Assembly (NCBI GenBank): GCA_024228935.1
Contig: JAAESX010000213.1
Coordinates: forward strand, 113,802 to 177,801
Length of the DNA stretch: 64,000 nt
From: Pseudomonadota bacterium
Lineage (GTDB): Bacteria > Myxococcota_A > UBA796 > CAJQPC01
Reading direction: 5' to 3'
The stretch's first letter is position 1. Each line of letters opens with the position of its first letter. Shown here in pieces: positions 41,362 to 48,626 of the stretch. The notes beneath the pieces are model-generated. The model worked only from the letters and a program-made list of their open reading frames with translations, ran no database searches and was not told where the DNA came from. Made by a program: the position numbers and the translations under genes.

Positions 41362-42228
41362 GTGCTCGCCGCCGTCCCCCTCCTGATTCCCTATTGGGAG
41401 CCTCAGGTCTACCACCTCGGGCCCATCCCGATCGACCCGTGGGCCACGCTCACGTGCATCGGCTTCGTCGTCGGTCTCGAAGTGGCGCGCGCCCGGGGCA
41501 TCAAGACCGGCCTCGACACCCGCGACGTGGTCGACGGGGCTGTGTTCATCGTCGCGATGGGGTTCCTGTTCGGGCACCTCATCCACGTGGTCGCCTACAA
41601 CCCCCACCTCATGGAGAAGGACGGCGCGTTCGACCTGGCGACCGCGGCCATCGCGCTCGCCAAGGTGTGGGCTGGATTCTCGAGCAATGGCGGGTTCCTC
41701 GGCGCGATCACCGGAGCCGTGCTCTGGTTCAAGTGGATCCGACCCCGACCATTCTGGATCCACGCCGACAATGGGATGTACTGCTTCCCATTCGGGTACG
41801 TCTTCGGACGACTCGGCTGCTTCTCGGTCCACGACCACATCGGCGTGACGGTCGAGGAGGCGCCCTTCTTCCTGAAGTGGTTCGCGCTCGACTTCCCTGC
41901 CCCGCTCGGTCCGCGGCTGGACATGGGCGGCGTCGAGGCGCTGTGGATGGCGGTCATCGCGATCACCTTCTTCATCGTGAACAAAAAGGTGAAGGGCCAC
42001 GACGGCAAGTTCATGGTCCTGTGGTGCCTGATGTACGCGCCGGTCCGGTTCTGCCTGGACTTCCTGCGCGCCACCGACATCTCGGCCAGCGACGTGCGCT
42101 GGTTGGGCCTCACGCCCGCCCAGTTCGGCAGCCTCATCATGTTCACGGCCGGCCTCGGCCTGCTCGCCTACATGATCAAGCGAGGCCCTGTCGCCGAGGA
42201 GCCGTCGGAGCCGCCCGTTACGGCGTGA
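41362..42228 (+). CDS. lgt: Prolipoprotein diacylglyceryl transferase, divergent type
   Basis: A 288-residue membrane enzyme that transfers diacylglycerol from phosphatidylglycerol to the lipobox Cys of prolipoproteins. Seven helices are visible. FIVAMGFLFGHLIHVV carries a His near the E. coli His103 position. The signature reads FGRLGCFSVHDHIG, where E. coli has GRIGNFINGELWG: the Arg and both outer Gly are kept, but the Asn reported essential is Cys and the Glu is Asp. MYAPVRFCLDFLRATD supplies the later Arg. This variant with a His-Asp-His core is seen in other deltaproteobacteria-like lineages (from memory, not checked). GTG start. Many lipoproteins in this window are its likely substrates. 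Confidence 0.85.
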   Translation: MLAAVPLLIPYWEPQVYHLGPIPIDPWATLTCIGFVVGLEVARARGIKTGLDTRDVVDGAVFIVAMGFLFGHLIHVVAYNPHLMEKDGAFDLATAAIALAKVWAGFSSNGGFLGAITGAVLWFKWIRPRPFWIHADNGMYCFPFGYVFGRLGCFSVHDHIGVTVEEAPFFLKWFALDFPAPLGPRLDMGGVEALWMAVIAITFFIVNKKVKGHDGKFMVLWCLMYAPVRFCLDFLRATDISASDVRWLGLTPAQFGSLIMFTAGLGLLAYMIKRGPVAEEPSEPPVTA

Positions 42229-43048
42229 GCAGGTCGCCCGCGACGAGCGGGACCCAGTACTTGCCGCCATCCACGAGGATGGGGTTCGCCGAGAGCTTGA
42301 TGGTGTCGCCGGCGCGCAGCGTGCAGCGCACCTCGGCGTCGGCACGCCAGCCGTTGTCGCGATGCGGGTACTCGGCGCGGACGAACTTCCCGAACTTCAG
42401 CGTGTACTCGTCGCCCGAGGTCGGCTCGAACGGGTGCCCCGCGTACCAGTAGCCGACGAGCGCATCGGCAGGGCCGCCGCACCTGCCCGCGCTCGGATCG
42501 CCCGGCACGATGGGCTCCTCTTCCGTGGGCGGCGACGGCATCGGCTCGGGGACGGACTCGGGCTCGACGGCGGGGTCGACGGCGCGCTCGACCGGCGGCT
42601 CGACCACGGGCTCGACAGGCGCGGGTTCGACAGGCGCGGGCTCGATCGGGAGGGCCGCCGTCACCGGCTCCGCGAGCTTCAGGGCCCGCGGATCGTCGGG
42701 CTTGGCGTCGATGCGATCGTCCGCGACGCCGTACCAGCCGGCCGCGCCCAGCACGATGAGGCTCAGGGCTACGGCTGCGATGAGCATCGTCTTCGGGCTC
42801 AGGACCGAGTCGGCACCCAGCGTCCGGACCAGGTCCTCGAGGTTCGTGTCCTTGGGACGGCGATCGACTGCGGCGGTCGCCAGGTCGCCCAGCTTGCCGA
42901 CCTCGGCCGCCGCGAAGACCACAGCCTCCCAGGTGTCCGCGTCCGAGACGCCAGCCTCGGCGACCAGGAGCGCGCGCTCCTCGGGGTCCGGGAACCGCTT
43001 CAGGAAGAAGCGACCGAGCTCCGCCAGCTCTTCGGGGGAGAGGTCCAT
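42218..43048 (-). CDS. Single-pass membrane protein with effector-associated-domain-like N-terminus
   Basis: A 276-residue protein. Residues 1-78 are helical and resemble the effector-associated domain EAD1 (SPEELAELGRFFLKRFPD, ALLVAEAGVSDADTWEAVVF, GKLGDLATAAVDRRPKDTNL), a death-like adaptor seen in bacterial conflict and signalling proteins. A transmembrane helix follows at about 88-108, then a Pro/Val/Glu linker with PAPVEP repeats to about 180. The periplasmic C-terminus is a small beta domain (YWYAGHPFEPTSGDEYTLKF, AEVRCTLRAGDTIKLSANPI). The EAD call is by eye from helix pattern and needs profile search. No partner EAD protein is in the window. The 3' end overlaps lgt by 11 bases. Confidence 0.65.
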   Translation of the reverse strand: MDLSPEELAELGRFFLKRFPDPEERALLVAEAGVSDADTWEAVVFAAAEVGKLGDLATAAVDRRPKDTNLEDLVRTLGADSVLSPKTMLIAAVALSLIVLGAAGWYGVADDRIDAKPDDPRALKLAEPVTAALPIEPAPVEPAPVEPVVEPPVERAVDPAVEPESVPEPMPSPPTEEEPIVPGDPSAGRCGGPADALVGYWYAGHPFEPTSGDEYTLKFGKFVRAEYPHRDNGWRADAEVRCTLRAGDTIKLSANPILVDGGKYWVPLVAGDLLTP

Positions 43049-43106
43049 CGAAGACCTGATACCCCGGCGAGGGGCGCGCGTCCGTGGGCGTGACTATGCT
43101 CGTTGC

Positions 43107-45143
43107 ATGTTGCTGTCCGTCGTGGCGAAGGTCGCCGCCCTCCTCGCTTGCGTCGCCCGAGCCCCCGTCCCCGAGCCCGCGCTCGAGCCTGCCCCCGAGG
43201 GCCTCACGCACGCGGAGCTGGACCTCATCCGGAGCTACCCGGGAGCGGAGAAGATCTACGTCGAGGTGCAGCTGCCGAACGGCGAGCCCGGCGTCTTCCT
43301 GGTCGACACGGGGGCCGGCGTCAGCGCCATCACCCAGGAGCTGGCCGACGAGCTCTCGCTCGAGGTCATCGAGGCCGGTGGCGTCATCCAGGGGCTGGGG
43401 GGCGAGTCCGCCTGGTACCGCGCGACCGTGCCGTGGGTGGACCTGGGCGGCGTGATCGTGCCCGAGGTCGACGTCGCGGTCGGCATCCCCGGCATGCCCC
43501 AGTACACCGGCTTCATCAAGGTCGACGGCATCCTGGGCAACAACGTCTGGGGCGGCCACGTCCTGGCCGTCGACTACCCCGCGGACCTGCTTGAGCTCGG
43601 CCTCCCCGGCTCGATCGAGGTTCCGTCCACCGCCGTCCCGATGGTCTTCGACGGCTCGCACATCCACACGCAGATCCGTCTGACGGCGCAGACCGCCGAC
43701 GGCGCGGAGATCGTCCGAACCCTGCCGCTCGAGGTCGACACCGGGGCCCGCCAGATCCTGCTCTCCGGCTCGACGGGCGATGGCCTGGAGAGCGTCGCCA
43801 CCGAGGGTGAAGAGCCGATCTTCGGCCTCGGAGCCAGCGAGATGATGCCCGTGTCGGCGTTCTACCGGCAGACCCGCCACATCACCATCACGCAGGCCGA
43901 GCTCGGCGGCGCCACGGTCGAGGACCCCGGGCACGCGACGTGGATCAACTACGACGCCCAGCCGGTGGTCGGGCCGACCAACATGCTGGGGCTCGTCGGC
44001 CACATGCTGCTGAAGGAGCACCGCGTGGTCTTCGACTACGCCGGCGGCGCCTTCAGCCTGACCGACAGCGCCCACGAGGCGCGACAGGTCGACGGCCACG
44101 CCACCATGCTGGCCCGCGACCTGGAACGCCACGGCGAGGACGCCGAACGGGCACTTCTGCGCGCCCGCTACAAGGTCGCCCTCGAGGACTTCGACGGCGC
44201 GCTCGTCGAGCTCGACGACCACCTCGAGCGAGCCCCCGACGACACCGAGGCCGAGGTCCTGCGGGCACGCCTGCTCCGCTACCAGGGCGACCTCGCCGGC
44301 TACGCCGAGTCCATCTCGACGCTGGACCCCGGCCCCCTGGCCGAGGAAGGCGAGATCATCGCGGTCGTGAACGGCCTCATCCTGGTCGGCGAGCCGCTCG
44401 CTGCCGTCGCCCTGGCTGAGAAGGCCGCAGCCGAGCTGCCCGACGAGTCCGCCGCACAGGTCGCGCTCGCCGACGCCCGCCTCGGAGCCGGAGACCCCGC
44501 GGGAGCGCGGGTCGCCCTGGCCGACGCCGCCCGCTTGGAGGAGAACCCCGACGCCTACCTGAAGCGTCGGGCCCGGGTCGCGCTCGCCGAGGGCGACCGG
44601 TACGCCGCGCTGTCCCACCTGCGCACGCGCCTGGGTCTGTACCCATCGGACGGCGAGGCGCTGTGGTTCTACGCGATGCTCGTCAGCGAGGAGGCCTCAG
44701 ACGACGAGACCATCACGTTCCAGCGAGACGTCGAGCAGGCCATGGCGCGCCTCCACGCCGAGTCCCAGCCCCTGGACTTCCAGCTCGCGAGCCTGGCCCT
44801 GGTCGGAGCCGACACCGGCGACCTGATGCAGCGCGGCATCGAGCGGGACTGCGAACAGCTCGAGGACGAGTCCAGCATCAACAACTGCATGGCCTGGTAC
44901 AGCGCGATGAGCGGCAACGACGACGACCAGAGCCTGGCCTGGATCGAGTCCGCGGTCGCCGACGAGGAGAACCGCAGCGACTTCCTCGACACGCTGGCGA
45001 TGGTCCACCTGGCCCGCGGCGAGTTCACCGAGGCGGCCGATGCCGCGCTCAAGGCGGCCCGCATCACGCCGGACCGTTTCTACCACCTGTGGCAGGCCGA
45101 GCGGATCCGCACCCTGGCGGACCGCGCAGCGCCTACGGAGTAG
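43107..45143 (+). CDS. Retropepsin-like aspartyl protease/TPR lipoprotein
   Basis: A 678-residue protein with a lipoprotein signal (MLLSVVAKVAALLAC, Cys15). Residues about 45-300 hold two aspartyl-protease-like halves, each with Asp-Thr-Gly: FLVDTGAGVSAITQELAD at 64-81 and LEVDTGARQILLSGSTG at 209-225. Retroviral-type bacterial proteases normally have one DTG per chain and dimerise; here both may come from one chain. The last 350 residues are TPR-like helical pairs (LLRARYKVALEDFDGALVEL, ESAAQVALADARLGAGDP, SDFLDTLAMVHLARGEFTEA). It is likely an envelope protease or peptide-binding protein. Start ATG preceded by a weak site. Confidence 0.8.
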   Translation: MLLSVVAKVAALLACVARAPVPEPALEPAPEGLTHAELDLIRSYPGAEKIYVEVQLPNGEPGVFLVDTGAGVSAITQELADELSLEVIEAGGVIQGLGGESAWYRATVPWVDLGGVIVPEVDVAVGIPGMPQYTGFIKVDGILGNNVWGGHVLAVDYPADLLELGLPGSIEVPSTAVPMVFDGSHIHTQIRLTAQTADGAEIVRTLPLEVDTGARQILLSGSTGDGLESVATEGEEPIFGLGASEMMPVSAFYRQTRHITITQAELGGATVEDPGHATWINYDAQPVVGPTNMLGLVGHMLLKEHRVVFDYAGGAFSLTDSAHEARQVDGHATMLARDLERHGEDAERALLRARYKVALEDFDGALVELDDHLERAPDDTEAEVLRARLLRYQGDLAGYAESISTLDPGPLAEEGEIIAVVNGLILVGEPLAAVALAEKAAAELPDESAAQVALADARLGAGDPAGARVALADAARLEENPDAYLKRRARVALAEGDRYAALSHLRTRLGLYPSDGEALWFYAMLVSEEASDDETITFQRDVEQAMARLHAESQPLDFQLASLALVGADTGDLMQRGIERDCEQLEDESSINNCMAWYSAMSGNDDDQSLAWIESAVADEENRSDFLDTLAMVHLARGEFTEAADAALKAARITPDRFYHLWQAERIRTLADRAAPTE

Positions 45144-45930
45144 CCTTCTTGACCGCGTGGTCGCGGCTGTCCACGACCTTGTCGTAGCGGTCGTAGATCG
45201 TCGCCCTGTCGCTCTTGTTGTTCCAGATCGGCGTCGGGCTGCCCAGGAACACCGCCAGCTGGGAGGTCGGGTCCTTCTGGTCGTCACCGATCCCGCTGTG
45301 CACCTTGAAGGTGTGTCCAGGAGGCACGACCATGTCCGGGAACGTCCAGCTGGCCCCCGTGGCGTCGGTGATGCGGTAGCCGTCGATGTTCAGCGGCTCG
45401 GTCGTGACGTTGCAGACTCGCAGGTACTCGCCGTTCACGTTCTCGCGGTCGTCGCCGGCCGCGTTCGCGTGGAAGCTGGTCATGTGCAGCGACGACGCGT
45501 AGTTGTCGGTGCTCCAGATTCCTCGGTTGGCCTCCCGCGCCTTGGCCTGGGCGGCGAGCATGGTCTCGACGTTCCCCGTCTCGACCGGCGGGATCTGGAA
45601 CAGGTGTCCGAGCCCGCGCTCGATGAGGTGGTCCGCCAGCGGCTCGCCGTCGACCTCGACCCAGGCGATGAGGCGCCCGTAGCTGTCGCGCTGGACCGAG
45701 CCGTACTGGAGCGTGACCTCCTTGCCCTCGACGAACGCGGCCGTGGCCTCGCGCGCGTCGATCCCGTAGGCCTCGGCGGGCTTCAGCTCGGGCGTGTTGA
45801 CCCCACCGACGCGGACCTTGTCCCCGTTGTCGAGGGTGAAGGTGTCGCCGTCGTAGACGGACGCGACCGTGGCCCGGGTGGGCGCGGGACCGTAGTCCTC
45901 GGCGAGAGCGATCGAGATGAGGAGCAGCAT
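45133..45930 (-). CDS. Exported thermonuclease-like nuclease with lamin-tail domain
   Basis: A 265-residue exported protein. Signal MLLLISIALA is only 10 residues. Residues about 20-155 are a staphylococcal-nuclease fold (VASVYDGDTFTLDNGDKVRV, VGGVNTPELKP, DSYGRLIAWVEV, REANRGIW), with the catalytic Arg and Asp/Glu positions apparently kept. Residues about 160-265 are a lamin-tail immunoglobulin-like domain (GEYLRVCNVTTEPLNIDGY, TGASWTFPDMVVPPGHTFKV, SDRATIYDRYDKVVD). Such fusions attach to the cell surface or extracellular DNA in environmental bacteria. It probably degrades external nucleic acid for nutrition or predation, an inference. Stop overlaps the protease gene by 11 bases. Confidence 0.87.
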   Translation of the reverse strand: MLLLISIALAEDYGPAPTRATVASVYDGDTFTLDNGDKVRVGGVNTPELKPAEAYGIDAREATAAFVEGKEVTLQYGSVQRDSYGRLIAWVEVDGEPLADHLIERGLGHLFQIPPVETGNVETMLAAQAKAREANRGIWSTDNYASSLHMTSFHANAAGDDRENVNGEYLRVCNVTTEPLNIDGYRITDATGASWTFPDMVVPPGHTFKVHSGIGDDQKDPTSQLAVFLGSPTPIWNNKSDRATIYDRYDKVVDSRDHAVKKATP

Positions 45931-45939
45931 TCGACGGTT

Positions 45940-46719
45940 CTAACCCGCGTCGCGCTCCCTCTCGTCCGGAAACATTCGAAGGAGCTCGCGCATCAGTGGC
46001 TTGAGCGAGGTGTGGCGGACGACGCGCGCGGCCTCCGGGACCCGAAACCAACGCACATCACCGATGCCCTCGCCGTCGGCGGGCTGGAAGACCTCGGGCG
46101 GATCCTGCGTCTCGATGAGGTAGACGTGCATCGACTTCAGGCGCGGATGCCCCTCGGGCGTCTGGAAGCCGTACCGGACGACGCCCATGTCGTGGCCGAT
46201 CTCGAGCTCGCCCTCGAAGCCCATCTCCTCCTGGAGCTCGCGCATCGCGGCCTGGGGCGGTGTCTCGCCTGCCTCGAGCTTGCCCTTGGCGATCTCCCAG
46301 GTCGTCCCGGACCGCCGGGTGCAGCTGACCAGCGCGATCTCGACGCCGCCGCGGTCGCGACGCACCAGGAAGCCCCCCGCTGAGACCTGCTCGCGGAAGT
46401 GGTCGCGCAGGTTCAGCACGTGGCGGATGGGGATGCGCGGCGCCGCCCAGAGCCCCGAGTGCGTCCGGTGGAATCGGACGCCGGACCGCCAGGCCCGTCC
46501 CGCGTCGACGTACAGGACCTCGGGGCGCGCGTTCGAGCGGTGCGCGACCTCCCAGGCCGCGGACTCGTCGAGCGACAGGAAGACGCTCCGATTCGGGCCC
46601 GCCTCGAGCGCTCCACTCTTGCGGTAGCGCTCCAGTCGACCGGTGTTGGTCGCGTGGTAGAGGATGTCCGGCATCTCAGCGCGGCGCTTCTGCGACCGGC
46701 GCCGGCGGTTCTGCTGCAT
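45940..46719 (-). CDS. KptA-like RNA 2'-phosphotransferase domain fused to NUDIX hydrolase
   Basis: A 259-residue two-domain protein. After a basic N-terminus (MQQNRRRRSQKRRAEM), residues about 17-104 match the catalytic half of Tpt1/KptA-type ADP-ribosyltransferases (DILYHATNTGRLERYRKSG, NRSVFLSLDESAAWEVAHRS, EVLYVDAGRAWRSGVRFHR, GLWAAPRIPIRHVLNL). Residues about 115-259 are a NUDIX domain with a complete box from Gly146 (GKLEAGETPPQAAMRELQEE then MGF). Tpt1 removes 2'-phosphate from RNA using NAD and releases ADP-ribose 1'',2''-cyclic phosphate; NUDIX enzymes cleave ADP-ribose-type compounds. The N-terminal RNA-binding lobe of full KptA is missing. It is the last gene of the LPS operon, 10 bases after the glycosyltransferase; link to LPS unclear. 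Confidence 0.8.
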   Translation of the reverse strand: MQQNRRRRSQKRRAEMPDILYHATNTGRLERYRKSGALEAGPNRSVFLSLDESAAWEVAHRSNARPEVLYVDAGRAWRSGVRFHRTHSGLWAAPRIPIRHVLNLRDHFREQVSAGGFLVRRDRGGVEIALVSCTRRSGTTWEIAKGKLEAGETPPQAAMRELQEEMGFEGELEIGHDMGVVRYGFQTPEGHPRLKSMHVYLIETQDPPEVFQPADGEGIGDVRWFRVPEAARVVRHTSLKPLMRELLRMFPDERERDAG

Positions 46720-46729
46720 GCCCACAGTC

Positions 46730-47680
46730 TTACCGCACTCCGGTGGGCGCCAGGAAGCGGGCGTAGGCGGCGCGCGTCCCGTCGACCATGCGCTGCACCG
46801 AGAACAGCCCTCCTCGGGCTCGGGCGACGTCTGTACTCGGATGGTCGCCGTCCAGGGCGCGACGAAGCGCGCCACGCAGCGCGTCGGGGTCCTGGGGCGG
46901 GACGAGGAGTCCGGCCGCACCGACGACCTCGGGCACGCCACCCGCCCGCGTGGCGACGACGACGCAGCCGGCGAGAAGCGCCTCGACGACGACCTGGCCC
47001 ATCCCTTCGAGCTTCGACGGATGGACGAACACGTCGGCGCGTGCGAACAGCGCGGCGACATCCGTCCGCTGCCCCAGCAGCTCGAGCGCCGTCGCCTCGA
47101 GCTCGCTTCGAAGTGGCCCTTCTCCCGCGACGAGCACCCGGGCATCGAGCCCCTGGGCGGCGAGCGCGAGCGTGGCGTGGTCCTTGTGATCGACGAGGGC
47201 ACCGACGGCGAGCACAACGCGCCCGGGCCCCACCTCGGCTGGCGGCATCGAGGCGAGCGGCTCGACCCCGTCGTGGACGACCACGGTCGAGCAGTCGGCG
47301 GGCAGCACGTCGGCCACAGCCTGGGAGACGCAGACGTACCCCAGCGCGCGGCGGTACTTCACCCCGCCCGAGACGGGGAAGTCGACCCGCCGATGAACGA
47401 CGGGGCGCCGACCGGCCAGGACCGAGACCTGGTGCGCCTGTGAGGTGTGCGCGGCCAGGACATCGCAGACAATCCCGTGCAGCACCGGTAGGTTGCGCGG
47501 ATCCCCGCCGGGACGCGCGTCGATGCGCTCGACGTCCCCGAGCACCCCATCCAGCGGCGAGCCGGGCACGCGGACGACGGCCTGGTCGACGCCCGAGTCG
47601 CGCAGCCCGGCGACCAGGAGCTGGAGCTGACGCTGACCTCCACGGAGCTCGGTCGAGGTGTCGACGTGGACGACCCTCAC
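46730..47680 (-). CDS. GT4-family glycosyltransferase, probably LPS core
   Basis: A 316-residue retaining glycosyltransferase with GT-B fold. MRVVHVDTSTELRGGQRQLQ is the N-terminal glycine-rich donor side. LAVGALVDHKDHATLALAAQ opens the second Rossmann half. VFVHPSKLEGMGQVVVEALL carries the EX7E motif with both Glu, and ATRAGGVPEVVG follows. Start GTG overlaps the Trm112-like gene stop (GTGA) and replaces a longer reading with an Arg-rich leader that is shadow. Position after lpxL, trm112 and waaA suggests addition of a core sugar to Kdo-lipid A; acceptor and sugar are not deducible. No membrane segment; peripheral on the inner membrane is expected. Confidence 0.9.
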   Translation of the reverse strand: MRVVHVDTSTELRGGQRQLQLLVAGLRDSGVDQAVVRVPGSPLDGVLGDVERIDARPGGDPRNLPVLHGIVCDVLAAHTSQAHQVSVLAGRRPVVHRRVDFPVSGGVKYRRALGYVCVSQAVADVLPADCSTVVVHDGVEPLASMPPAEVGPGRVVLAVGALVDHKDHATLALAAQGLDARVLVAGEGPLRSELEATALELLGQRTDVAALFARADVFVHPSKLEGMGQVVVEALLAGCVVVATRAGGVPEVVGAAGLLVPPQDPDALRGALRRALDGDHPSTDVARARGGLFSVQRMVDGTRAAYARFLAPTGVR

Positions 47681-47835
47681 TTCAGCTTCACGGCCTCCTC
47701 GAGGACGAGGCGCGGGACACCGCGCACCACCGGGTACAGCCGCTTGCACGGACGACAGACGAGGCCCTCGGGCAGGTCATGGAGCTCGCCACGACACTTG
47801 GGGCAGACCAGCAGCGCTCGAACCTCGGACCTCAC
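47677..47835 (-). CDS. Trm112-family small zinc-binding protein (YcaR-like)
   Basis: A 52-residue protein with four cysteines in two pairs (LLVCPKCRGEL and GLVCRPCKRLYP), the zinc knuckle of the Trm112/UPF0434 family. In E. coli the related YcaR is encoded beside lpxK and kdsB; the same LPS neighbourhood is seen here. Trm112 activates methyltransferases in eukaryotes and archaea; the bacterial role is unknown. GTG start at 47835 is chosen because it overlaps the lpxL stop (GTGA) and overlaps downstream the same way; a longer form to 47862 is possible. Confidence 0.88.
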   Translation of the reverse strand: MRSEVRALLVCPKCRGELHDLPEGLVCRPCKRLYPVVRGVPRLVLEEAVKLK

Positions 47836-48626
47836 GGCGTCCTCCAGCGGTCGTGCAGCCATAGCCAGCCGTGCGGTCGCTCGCGGATGCGGTCCTCGTA
47901 GAACTGGTTCATCCGAGCGGTGTCCTCTTCGACGTCACCCGACGTCGGTATCTCGACCAACCGTACCCGGTGGTGGCCGACGCCGAGCCGCCACTGCCAG
48001 AGGCCGAACACGGGCGTCCCGGTCTTCCGGGCCGCGACCGCCATCCCCGGCGAGGTCCAGGCCGGCCTGCCGAAGAACGGCACCGGGATCCCCGAGTTCC
48101 GGCGCTGGTCCAGCGCCAGGGCCACGGTCTCCCCTCGCTCCAGGGCCGCGTAGAGCGCGGGCATGCTGTCGTCGGGCGGCAGGAGCGTGAGCCCGTGTTC
48201 GACGCGAAGCCGCTCGATGAGGTCGTTCACCCCGGGATCGCTCGGCCGGCGCACGAACATGGAGACGATCAGGTCCTGGGCCCGTGGGATCGCCGCGGCG
48301 ACCAGGTCCCAGCTACCGCCGTGCCCGCAGAGCACCAGGCTCCCCTCGCCTCGCGCCTTGCGCTCCTGGATGAGCTCGCCGCCCTCCCACTCGAGCGTGA
48401 CCCGGTCGAGCTGCAGCAGCTCGACGTAGCCCAGGAGCATCTCGGCCACGGTCCGGCGCAGCGTGGGGCCAGGCTCCAGCTCGGGGAAGCAGGCTTGCAG
48501 GTTGTCGACCGCGACCCCCTTGCGGACGGGCACCACCAGCCACCACACCCAGGCGAACAGACGGCTCAGCGCGTCGGCCAGACCGAGCGGCATCCGAGCA
48601 GCGATCCAGGCCGCGAGCGCGATCAC
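47832..48626 (-). CDS. lpxL: Lipid A lauroyl/myristoyl acyltransferase (HtrB family)
   Basis: Adds a secondary acyl chain to Kdo2-lipid IVA at the inner membrane. It is 264 residues, somewhat shorter than E. coli LpxL (306). The catalytic HX4D motif is in CGHGGSWDLVA. PGVNDLIERLRVEHGLTLLP, ALALDQRRNSGIPVPFFGRP and WTSPGMAVAARKTGTPVFG are family blocks. The N-terminus holds a membrane helix (LADALSRLFAWVWWLVVPV). Start GTG overlaps the upstream fusion gene stop (GTGA). Its specificity (chain length, 2 or 3 position) cannot be told from sequence. Confidence 0.9.
   Translation of the reverse strand: MIALAAWIAARMPLGLADALSRLFAWVWWLVVPVRKGVAVDNLQACFPELEPGPTLRRTVAEMLLGYVELLQLDRVTLEWEGGELIQERKARGEGSLVLCGHGGSWDLVAAAIPRAQDLIVSMFVRRPSDPGVNDLIERLRVEHGLTLLPPDDSMPALYAALERGETVALALDQRRNSGIPVPFFGRPAWTSPGMAVAARKTGTPVFGLWQWRLGVGHHRVRLVEIPTSGDVEEDTARMNQFYEDRIRERPHGWLWLHDRWRTP

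Noticed and set aside
45940..47217. Longer 425-residue reading of the NUDIX protein
   Set aside because: The first 165 codons lie in the antisense-free but out-of-frame body of the GT4 gene and are Arg/Ser/Pro-rich; the KptA-like domain begins after the internal ATG at 46719.
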